64,000 bases of DNA from Cliona cf. orientalis (taxonomy: Eukaryota; Porifera; Demospongiae; Clionaida; Clionaidae), in contig OZ005695.1 in NCBI GenBank assembly GCA_963930775.1, positions 434,001-498,000 on the forward strand, read 5' to 3'. The notes under the pieces are model-generated. The model made no database searches. It saw nothing but the letters and a program-made list of their open reading frames with translations, and was not told the origin of the DNA. Positions 54,180-64,000 of the stretch are shown in pieces. Positions within the stretch are counted from its first letter, which is position 1. The number at the start of each line of letters is the position of its first letter. A program made the position numbers and the translations under genes.

Positions 54180-56711
54180 CTAGTGCATTATAGTAGCATA
54201 GGCCTCATTTGGCTTTGTTTCCAAGTCACGGTTCATTGACAAGTCCATCAGAGGATAGTCGTACGTGTGGGGTGCCTCATCAGCAAATTTCTGGAGTGTA
54301 TCAGATTCTGTTTGTTGGCGAACAACTCCATACGCTTTATTTTTGTCGGGCTCTGAAATAATTTTTCATACATGGAAATAATATTATAGTGACTGCACGA
54401 TATGATGGGTGTGGTGTATACTATAATGACTTACTAATACTAAGGTCACCAACTTCAGAAATTCCATATGCTTCATTGCCGTCCACTACAACTGTTCAAA
54501 CGTACGAGATATGAATCAGATAGTCTTGCACTATTTTCTATTATGTTTGGTTTGAACTTACTGTGATTAGTTCGACGATCTGAACTACTTACGTATGCTA
54601 CATTTTTATGCACTGAAAAAATAGAATACATGCAGTCATGAGGGTGATGGGACACACTGTATGGCTAGTTAAGTGTTAAGATGAGCACTTACAATGATCG
54701 CCATCTTCATAAAGATTCGAGACCCCATATGCTTCATTATGGTCTACTGAAACTATGTTAACCAAAAGTACATAAATTGAATCCCCACAAAGAATTATGC
54801 ATGGAGCTACAAATTTAACATAGCAAAAACAAGAGTGTCATATTAATTAACCTATGATGTGGGTTGCCTCGGATTCACACACAAAGTTCTCCCATGCATT
54901 GATGGTTCTCAGCTGTTCCCTCCAATGTACATAACTATATCAAACTTATAGCCTTGTCCCAAGGCCACTCTGCATGCAGTTTTTTAATGTTACCAGAAAA
55001 TCAGACTCCATGGCTTCTGAGGGCGAGGCTAGCCTCTCAAACATGCCAGTATTTATTTTTTATTTACAAATACCACTTTCCCATGATAGGTTTCAGTTGC
55101 CATATAATATTTATCTGATCCTTTATATATAACTCTACAGTGTTAATAACAACATTATGACGGATCAAAACCTACTACATATCAGTTCGATAATTATTAA
55201 ACTGGCATGTGTGACTGTCATATAGTTATGTACAGTGGAGGTAACACTGTAGAATTGTGGGATACGCTATGCATGTCCAATCGTGCACAGGATAAGACCA
55301 TGTACCCACACGCTGACACTATATGCAATTAATTTTCATTATACTGGCTTCATCTTTGACCTCCGATAGTATGGCTTCAGCAGTAGAGTAGCTATGACGA
55401 TAATTATTGTCATGGGAGAAGTAGGCAACTAAGGTTAACACAACCCACTTCATTTTGCTGTGTGTAATAATATAATAATATAATTAACTCACTGGGATTG
55501 TCTAGCTTGTGAGTTTTTCCATAATATTGTGTATCCCCATTGTGCTTCATCCTAGTGCTAATAGCACATCTCAATACTACCACTACTAAGATCGCCACGA
55601 TGAGAAGAATGCATACAGCCCCTGCAAAACCACCAACGACATATCCTATCAAATTGACTCCTGAATTTGGTGTAGGCCCGGGCCTGGCTGCTGTTTGGGA
55701 AATGGTAGACGCCTCAGTGGTCGTCAAAGATAGCTCAGTTGGTGGGAAATCCCCTAAAAATTGAGATTCAGCAATGAGCGTCACAGTCGATAAAACTTTT
55801 GAAAAATCTTACCAGTTGCAATGTGGATCAGCGGAGTTAAAGCAAAGCTCTCTGTACGCATGTATAGACCAATATCGCTGAGCTGAGGGCATCCAGGAAG
55901 AGTTTCCAAAGTGCTAGAAGCATTCTGTACAAAGCGATTGCCTTCAGGAAAGACTCTAGTTAAGACAGTTACGTCAGATCCTGCTTCAATGGTAAATCCA
56001 AACACGTCACCTTGACTGAAACATAGTTGAGCCAGACCAATGGGCCTATATTCAACTATTTTTCGATCCGTTCTAGCGTTCACAATAATCGATGAATTCC
56101 ACACTGTAACATCCTGTCTTCTTTGATAGACAGAGCTACCTCCTGTCTTTGGAGTGAAGGTATGAAATTTGATTCTTTCCTGCCCCTGTGCATCCTTGAC
56201 TACGGAGGTAGGGCTTACCGCAAGCTGAATAGACTTGACACAGCCACTGCAAATATAATACGTAAAGTCTGGATTCCTCTGGGGCACGATGTATGTGCCT
56301 GCGTGGATATCTCTTGATAATGGTGATTGGTTCACAAGCCCTAGTCTGTTGCCAAACCCAGACTGAACTCCTTCTTCACCACAAATGGCACTATTCTGCC
56401 CACCGATTGGAGAATTTGTTGATATTGATTCAACGATTTTGTTGCAGCATTCTTCCACTGTACTGCTCTCTCTCAGAGTCATAACACACTGCAGGTTGTC
56501 AGCACAACCAGTTCCACTCACTGTAGCACTACCATTGGTGCAAATATTGACCTGACTAACAAGACTGCAGCTATCCAGGGGACACTGCCCTGCAATTTAG
56601 AGCAACAAGTCTTGATTTATATGAAGCAATAAAAAGTACATGTTATAACTTACCTTGAGTTTGGGCAGCAGCGAGAAGAACAGAAATCAGTATCTGGTAA
56701 GCAGACGCCAT
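54180..56711 (-). CDS. KLR2: kinase-less receptor with N-x-x-Y tail ladder
   Basis: Predicted 474 aa, minus strand. Exons in order: 56711-56654 (signal peptide MASAYQILISVLL), 56589-55813 (ectodomain, 259 codons), 55753-55493 (short stalk, transmembrane helix GGFAGAVCILLIVAILVVVV), 54746-54693, 54612-54562, 54485-54435, 54352-54180. It is a tandem duplicate of KLR1; exon phases and tail layout agree. Tail motifs: HNEAYGV plus NLYED, KNVAYVS, GNEAYGI, NKAYGV, HTYDYPL, NEAYAT. Here all N-x-x-Y positions keep their tyrosine. The stalk is shorter than in KLR1, and the intron after the transmembrane exon is long (54747-55492) with no feature I can name. It is divergently arranged with RTK11, start codons 156 bp apart. 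Confidence 0.83.
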
Positions 56712-56867
56712 GATCAATATCGAATTTACCGGAAATTAACGCTACACTAGCCCCGCCCATCCAAAGCGGATAGGACCCACGCAGTTTTAATAATTAGCCA
56801 CTCCTTCAACACTAACATTTTTGCATTCACAAACTAACCGTGATTCATTCCAGCGACTGTGGCGGTC
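56712..56867. promoter_or_regulatory. bidirectional promoter of KLR2 and RTK11
   Basis: 156 bases separate the two start codons. It includes ctacactagccccgcccatcc with a GC box, shared with 53539-53675. Such a short gap makes shared regulation of a kinase-less receptor and a receptor kinase likely; expression data would be needed. Confidence 0.55.
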
Positions 56868-59800
56868 ATGGCGTCTACTTATTTGATACTGAGCTCGATG
56901 TTGCTCGCTGCTACTCAAATCCAAGGTCAGTAGTAGCTATCATCCTACAGTATAAATCAGAATATTCAAAAACATTTTACCAGCCTCAAAAGCTGTACAT
57001 TGAGAATTCTGATACTATTTTATTGCAGGTCAGTGTTCCCTGGATAGCTGCAGTTTGGTTAATCAGGTCAATATTTGCACCAATGGAAGTGCTACAGTGA
57101 GTGGAGCTGGTTGTGCTGACAACCTGCAGTGTATTATGTCTCTGAGAGAGAGCAGTACAGTGGAAGAATGCTGCAACAAAATTGTTGAATCAATATCAAC
57201 AAATGCTCCAACCAGTGGACAGAGTGGTAGCATTTGTAGTGATCAAACTCAGTTTGGTGACACACTAGATCTTATGAACTCTGAAGCACTACGAAGTGAG
57301 ATTCGAGCAGGCACATACATCGTACCCCTGAGTGGTCCACAATTTATATACAGCTGTAGTGGCTGTATCAAGTCAATTCAGCTTGTGGTTAACTCTACAC
57401 TCAGGAATGGAGGGCAGGAAAGAATCAAATTTCATACTTTTACTGAAATGACAGGAGGTAGCTCTGTCTATCAAAAAAGAGAGGATGTTGTAATGTGGAA
57501 TTCATCAGTTGTGAGTACCCTAGTGAATCTTGAAGTACTTGAATATTGGCCCATTGGTTTGCCTCAACTATGTTTCAGTCAAGGTGATGTGTTTGGGTTT
57601 ACCATTGAAGCAGAATCTGACGTAGCTGTCTTAACTAGAGCCCCTTCTGATGACAACCGCTTTGTACTGAACGCTTCTATCTATAGCACTTCTAACACTT
57701 CCGAATGCCCTCATCTATACACATCTACAGCGAACTTTTCTTTAACTCCGCTGATCCACATTATAACCGGTACGAATTTTGATGTCTATTCTTTACAATA
57801 TATACTATGAAAATTAATGTCTTATTTTGTAGGGGATTTCCCACCAACTGAGTCACCTATTGCAACTGAAGAGCCATCCACAATAGAACCAACAGATGGT
57901 AGTGCAGCTTCACCCCAGACTACCACCCCAGTTTCACCACCCAGTAATCCCACTAATCTAGGAGGAATTTCACCACCAGGCTCATCGGGATATGTGTTCT
58001 ACGCTGCTGGTGGTTTTGCAGGGGCCATATGCATCCTCCTCATTGTGGTGATCATAGTAGTTGTGATATGCATTGTCCAGCGAAGGAAGCACAGAAGCTA
58101 CCAATATGGAAACGGGTTTAAATATGGATCACCAAGTGAGTTATTTTTATACAAGTCACAGTTCTAGCTAATCTAATATTATGGGCACCTTTGGGACAGC
58201 TGAAGGATACCAGGGGTAATATTTTATACAATTTTCTGAGGAACTGGGACCATAGACAGAGTCAAAATTGAAATGTTAACCTTATATTGTTTATTATCTG
58301 GTGCACATGATAATATGTATGTGTTTGTAATAATTCCAGTCCCTGGGGGGGACAGCAAGAATGATGTAGTGGCTGTGACTGGCTTCAGCCATCGAATGAG
58401 TCCACTCACGATCACCACCGACTCAAGCCCGGACCGGGATATCATAACGATCGAGAACACTCTTGCTGAGCCGCTAGAGTCGTCACCAGCGCACCACTAT
58501 GACCTACCCTCTGAGCTGATCTCAGCCGATAACATACATCGCATGCCATGGACGGAATCTCCCAGACAGAAAAATTACATCAATATGCACACTGCTGCGT
58601 CCTCAATGAGCGTAGGGTCCATGAGCCAGATGAGCAAAACTTATGATAGTGCATCAGAACTAGGAACTGTAAGTGTGCATGCCAGGCCCTGATGATTTCT
58701 ACACTGCCGGTTGTTCACTTAATGATGATTAATTCACGATGCAGACACCTCTCTTCAGACGTCACGGCGGCACCGTAAAGAACCCACTCTATCAGGTTGG
58801 TTGGTTGAAGCTAATACAGATGATTGGCTATAGTTACAGATTTAGCTACTAGTGTTTTTTTTGCGTATATCACAGGAAACTGGTCCTCAAGAACCGACCT
58901 ACCACAACCCAGAAGAGCTAAATGTTCATGTAAGGCAACCCACTCACTCACTCATATCTTTATTTGTACACACACAACTTCTGATATTTTAGCAAAAGAA
59001 GAAGCTAGGTACTCTTGGTACTTCATTTGATGATGATGGGATCTACACTGAGACAGAGACGGTTGGTAACCCCAGCACTCCACCAACACCTTGCTCCTTG
59101 GATGACACACATTACTCACCCCCTCCCGATGAGTTGGACAACGTGAATACGTTCAATCCTTACCATGAGCTACTACCTGGAGAGGTGGTTGAAGAGACTG
59201 GGCATCACTACTTCCTGATAGAGAAAGATAAGGAGCTGGAAAGTTCACTCCAGGTGAAGAGAGAGAGGGGGGGGGGGAGGGAGGGAGGAAGGGAGGGAGG
59301 AAGGGAGAGAGAGTCATGTAGCTTAGTGGTGACATGTGTTATCTCATGTTAACACCATTCTTTATACATGTACTTGCATATATCTTTATGCTATATATAT
59401 AGCTAATAAAGCAATGTGGTGTGACTCCATCTTTCTTTCATCTCCCTACAGGTTGGGAGTCTTGGCAGACACAGGGTATTTGAGCCAGGCCTCTATGTTC
59501 CAGATGCTGTAAGTTTAATTCATATGACTGTCTGTGATGCATGATCAAGCAGATTTAACTGACCATCACTGTTTCCATATGGATAGTGATGCTGAACTAA
59601 TTGACTTAAAAATGGAATTATATTATGCTCTGGTGCACACTTAAGCCTATCATTTGTGAGAGTTTTGGCTTCCAGACAACCTACAATCCATGCATGTATA
59701 TGTGATCAACTACTTTCCATATGAGTATGCACCTCTCCATTTGGGGACAATCAGAGTGAACTCATTGTACAAAAAAAAACTACTGTAACAAAGGAATTCC

Positions 59801-61100
59801 CACATGACTGACATACTAGTCACTAACAATCCTAATATATTGTAAGTCAGATAGTCTCTATATGCACACACTGTAGTTGGAAACTCACTATAGTTGGAAA
59901 CTCATTGTGTTGCATTGTCTAATCTAGAATATGATTACACTACATGATCATACCGTCAATATCAATATAAGATAGTATATCCGTAAACAATGTGAAACCA
60001 CTCTCCCCCAAAACACCAATCAACACTCAATCACGCAAATATGCATACTTGGTGATCATGATGCATATGCCATAATTATACACAACTGCAACATGAGTCA
60101 TGACACTCATGGTCATTAAAAATGACCCTATACTATGGTAAATTTATCATAGCCTTGTACTCACAAATTATGCACTTGTGTCTATAGGAGGAAAGAAAGC
60201 GGATGACAATTAGAAGGGGACAAAATCCCGGCTCAATCTATGAAATCTTTGAAGAGGTATAATAATTATTATAAGCTACACAAATTAATCTTTCATAAAA
60301 GAATGATGTATTACAATTGCTATGATCTAGAAACATCGAAAACTCAGCGGAAAGAAAAAGAAGTTCTTCAAAGAAGAGGACCACTTCTGGAAGCCAGATG
60401 AGGAGGAGGACAAGATCTACGATCAGCTCAGCGAAAAACAGTACAGGGAAATCCTTCGTGGCCAAATCAAGTAAGATACTACGTAGAAAGCATGTAGCCA
60501 TCTTCTATAATGAGTCTTAAATACTACTATTAGCGTCATGTGATATCACTGATTTCCATAGTCGATGCTTAATGCACCATACATGGTATGCCTGAGTTGG
60601 CAGAGGGTACTTCTAGTGTTTATGCTGACATAACGAGTGTCCAGCCAATCAATTTTTAGCCACTTTAATGGCTTATAAGGAACCTCTATCACGTGAAATA
60701 TGTCATGTTGTTGCAGATTCGAGGACCACCTGGGAGTGGGGCAGTTTGGGTCAGTATCCCGGGCTAATTGGATAAACGAGGAAGGTGGAAAGAAGGTAGC
60801 AGTCAAGACGCTGAAGCCGACCATACTCACGTCGAAGAAAGTCAAGTTCCTCCAGGAGGCGGCCATTATGGGACAGTTCTTTCACTCGAACGTGATCAGA
60901 CTCTTTGGTGTGGTCACAGTAGGAGAACCAGTGAGTTATTTATACTAAGTCCCAGGATGATGAGTTGATGAGAAAAATGTTTTTAATGATAATTTGTTGA
61001 ATGTTGCAGGTAATGATTGTCATGGAGCTAATGGGACTTGGAGATCTATCAAAGTATCTCTGGGAAAATTATCGGTATGAAGTCATAAATTATACCATGG

Positions 61101-61159
<59 letters not shown>

Positions 61160-63459
61160 CACATGTACATGTACTTATACTTCAGGGTGGTATTGTTCAA
61201 ATTTGGGATTAGTTGTGAAGAAAAAAAATGACATTTTCTAGTACATACCAGCTAGGATCTGCCTATATAGAATTATTCATGGTATGTATACAAGTGCACG
61301 CTTCATAAAGAACAAAGTTTCACGTCTACCTAGTTTGGTCTTATGTGATGAGATCAGTTTCATAATTGGAGGGCAGTCAACCGCTTAATTAATAAAACAG
61401 CTAGGTATCTGAAATGTCTAATTCAATTAGTGTTAAATATGTCTCCAGGCTGAATAAGAAGCCGGCCCCCCAACCAGTGACCTTGTTGTCCTTTTGCCGG
61501 CAAGTTGCGTGTGGGATGAAGTACCTTGCCAAAAAGAAGTACGTTCACAGAGACTTAGCAGCCAGGAACGTCTTTGTCAACGAGACACTGGTCTGTAAGG
61601 TAAGCACATTAGACTGTACGGGAAGTATCAAAGTACCTGTAACAATAGGTCTATTTTCATATTGACAACCCCTTACCATATCATGTTGCTCAGTAAGCGA
61701 TTCTGTGTTTCAGTCAGTATTACTTATGTACAAATATTTGTGGTATGGTCACAGTCATGTATGATATTCCTTTTTAGTTGATTATACTTTAAGATCAATA
61801 GGGCATGGTGCATCAGGAAAGAATTTGCGGTTGATGATTTTTAGCCATACAATAATAACATAGTTCACACATTCTTCATTTATCGGATGTTAGATCAAGA
61901 GTGCTAGTTAGGGCGCGACATCCATTATAAAAAACACTCTGTATTACACTATGTAGCATAATAATACAAAACCATTATGGAATCATATTTGTATCAATTA
62001 TTGAGCCTCCTTTGTGTTGCCATGGCATTACATTTTTAGGTTGGTGATTTTGGGATGTCCAGACACTTAGAGGAGAATTACTACATGTCATCAGGAGGAA
62101 CTGTGCCAATAAAGTGGACAGCCCCAGAGGCAAGTATGATGTAATTATTACATCATAATATTATAGCCATTGTTCGATGCACAATGTGTCATATAGTGAT
62201 TCATACCTTATCACTCTATGCTTTGTTGGGTGGGGGAATCTATTGTAGCATATTAGTGCAATGTGCTGTCTTGTTTAATGCACCACCCAATAACAAGAGG
62301 GGACATTACCATGTTATCACATGAATTTTTAGCTACTAATATTGAGCTGTATGATTGCATTTCATAGGGTCTTAATTACAAGAAATTTTCGACAGCCAGC
62401 GATGTATACAGCTATGGGATGTTGCTCTACGAGATCTGGTCTCTGGGAGAGAAACCACTCGCTAACATCAAAATCACCGATGTAAGGAAGAATGCAAAAC
62501 ACGCACACACACAGTGCATGATTTGCTTTGCATTTCATTCAGTAATTATTACACTAATATCGTTATAATTATCTTATATACCTACCTATCGAACGTTTGT
62601 TATGGTGTGTACACACAAATATGCCTACAGATTTATTTGCTATTGTCCACTTTCATGCATGGGTATTTTACATGAGAATTACATCAGCATCAGACAGATG
62701 CTTTGTCTCCACCTAACATGTACACACACATGCACAATCCCACATCTTTAGCTCTTTTAAATTCCTCCTCCCTCACATACACACACCAACACTCACCATT
62801 ATCTAGGTTGCTCACCTTGTGACTGAAGGCTACTGTCAGCACCCTCCTCCGGGATGCCCCAGGAAGATCTACGAGACTATGGTCAAGTGCTGGTAAGTAT
62901 ACGTATAATTTAGGGAGCAGCTGATGCATCAAAGTAATAAGTGGTTAGGTCATCCTATTGAGGAATCGACCCCACCAATTCATTATCCTCCACCAATTCC
63001 TCCTAGATTTTCAATGATGTCAGACAATGAAAATGTGGAAAGAGCCTAGCTTATTTGAGCAGCCAGCTGTCGTACGATATTGATCATGATAATTATTATA
63101 ATTTCTACTTAATTGAGGGATCAACCCCACCATTCATTATCCTCTACCAACTCCTCCTAGATTTTCAATGACATCAGACAATGAAAATGTGGGAGGAGCC
63201 TAGCTTATTCAAGTAGCCAGCTATCATACAATATCGATATTATTTCTACTTAAATTACAGGAACCCAAGGTATAGTGATCGTCCCTCGTTTGATGAGATA
63301 TTTGAGCTGCTCAACCGGACGGACTCCGACATCCTTAGCTGGTCCGAGGAAGACAGGGCTCACTGCTCCAAGATGGCCGCTCAGATTGGCGCGCCCGTGA
63401 CGGAGGGTGTCAACCTTTATCAAGACTTACAGAAAACTTACCAGATCACTCTTGTCTAG
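56868..63459 (+). CDS. RTK11: receptor tyrosine kinase with KLR-type ectodomain
   Basis: Predicted 993 aa. Exons: 56868-56925, 57029-57769, 57833-58135, 58340-58668, 58745-58795, 58876-58929, 58993-59253, 59452-59508, 60188-60256, 60331-60470, 60717-60930, 61010-61074, 61449-61599, 62040-62129, 62368-62481, 62807-62892, 63261-63459. Signal peptide [17 protein letters not shown], ectodomain like KLR1/KLR2 (CPLD-type start absent, [11 protein letters not shown] instead; [30 protein letters not shown]) and the same stalk/transmembrane exon ([20 protein letters not shown]). The tail is longer and different (HHYDLP, NPLYQ, PTYHNP, GIYTET, HYFLIE, GLYVPD, SIYEIF). Juxtamembrane HFWKPDE and KQYREI. 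Kinase [32 protein letters not shown]. The intron after 62129 has a GC donor (GAG|GCAAGT). The kinase is the most divergent of the cluster. Confidence 0.87.
59264..59308. repeat. GGGA-rich low-complexity tract in RTK11 intron 7
   Basis: gagagagaggg followed by tandem gggagggagggaa units just after the donor of exon 58993-59253. Confidence 0.6.
61101..61156. repeat. (CA)n microsatellite in RTK11 intron 12
   Basis: About 28 uninterrupted CA dinucleotides. Confidence 0.95.
62958..63250 (+). repeat. tandem duplication within the last intron of RTK11
   Basis: Two diverged copies of about 140-150 bases (ttgaggaatcgaccccaccaattcattatcc... at 62958 and ttgagggatcaaccccaccattcattatcc... near 63113), both running through gattttcaatga..tcagacaatgaaaatgtgg and cagccagct.tc. 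It has no coding capacity. Confidence 0.75.
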
Positions 63460-64000
63460 TCCCTAGTGTTACTGTTTTGTATTTATGATACGGCATACCT
63501 GGTGTTCAATGGCTGGAGCTCAGTAGAGTCTGGCATCAGTCAAACTGTTTTATGTGTGCAAAATTAATGATATAATAATTATTATTTAAATTGCTGATAA
63601 GCTTTATATAAACTATGGCTGGGGTCTAAATTAGTACCTTGTTCATGTTGTTCGTTGAATCTAGGCCTCAGGCACCAACTATGAAGTGCAGAGTACAGAT
63701 ACAAAGTTTGGCGGGAAAACTTTGTACTTTTGCGCATGCGTACTCGGTTCACTGATATAAAACCACAGGCTCGTGGGGTATGATGGCAGCTGCATGCATG
63801 CACGGACATGTGGGGGAAGTTTCTTGGTGGTATCACGCATGGTTGAACTTGCTTTGAAGGAAAATCGGGGGTAGCGCAACCGTTCGTTTCGTTCGAGTGC
63901 TTCCATCGGCTATCCTACACGTAGGGTGCGAGCGCAGTCAAGAAGAAAGTACCGAAGAGCGGTGCGGTCAGAGAGCAGGCGTAAATTAGACTCCACTTTG
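63460..64000. other. right flank without a recognisable gene
   Basis: Downstream of the RTK11 stop. The last 300 bases turn GC-richer and contain tgcgcatgcgtactcgg at about 63731, an NRF1-like site, so a promoter of a gene beyond the window is possible. I cannot support an exon here. Confidence 0.35.

Noticed and set aside
63582..63906. Overlapping minus-strand open frames at the right end
   Set aside because: No family resemblance and no splice or start context; the region may be a promoter for a gene beyond the window.

Overview
The window is eukaryotic: many short exons joined by small GT-AG introns, AT-rich spacers, fold-back elements and one retrotransposon. The density of receptor tyrosine kinase (RTK) genes, the compact introns and the unfamiliar ectodomains fit a sponge (Porifera, probably a demosponge). 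That assignment is inference; no species was identified. I rebuilt gene models by reading splice sites. For every gene I call intact, the exons sum to a multiple of three and the intron phases match between paralogues.

Layout. (1) 472-1753: broken kinase half of an RTK (RTK1). (2) 2991-8892: RTK2, intact, 1118 aa. (3) 9034-10952: RTK3, 5'-deleted pseudogene. (4) 11182-16542: a complete-looking Ngaro-type tyrosine-recombinase retrotransposon with split direct repeats (A1 - gag - RT/RNaseH - recombinase - B1 A2 B2). (5) 17032-23908: RTK4, a decayed RTK with frameshifts, a nonsense codon, a MITE in its tail exon and a GC-rich insertion in its kinase exon. (6) 24162-28916: RTK5, intact. (7) 29118-31560: RTK6, an RTK with almost no ectodomain. 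(8) 31701-35288: RTK7, frameshifted and kinase-deleted. (9) 35406-40540: RTK8. (10) 40694-44641: RTK9. (11) 44874-51362: RTK10, with five CCP/sushi domains. (12) Minus strand 51594-53538 and 54180-56711: two kinase-less receptors (here KLR1, KLR2) with ladders of N-x-x-Y tyrosine motifs. (13) 53676-53925: junction relic of a tandem duplication. (14) 56868-63459: RTK11, divergently paired with KLR2.

Common architecture. A signal-peptide exon leads to one to three copies of an unrecognised ectodomain module of about 175 residues, one module per phase-1 exon. A transmembrane exon and small tyrosine-bearing tail exons follow. A juxtamembrane exon carries a conserved W-x-P ... K-Y-R-(E/D)-I signature, and the kinase spans seven exons. 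The module's landmarks are F-x-C-N-G-T-I, I-Q-I-W-R, [12 protein letters not shown] and N-Y-x-F. KLR1, KLR2 and RTK11 have a more distant version of what looks like the same module. The picture is a fast-evolving cell-surface receptor cluster that diversifies ectodomains and tails while homogenising kinase exons. It makes kinase-less, ectodomain-less and probably secreted derivatives. Whether it serves allorecognition, immunity or another signalling role cannot be read from the sequence.
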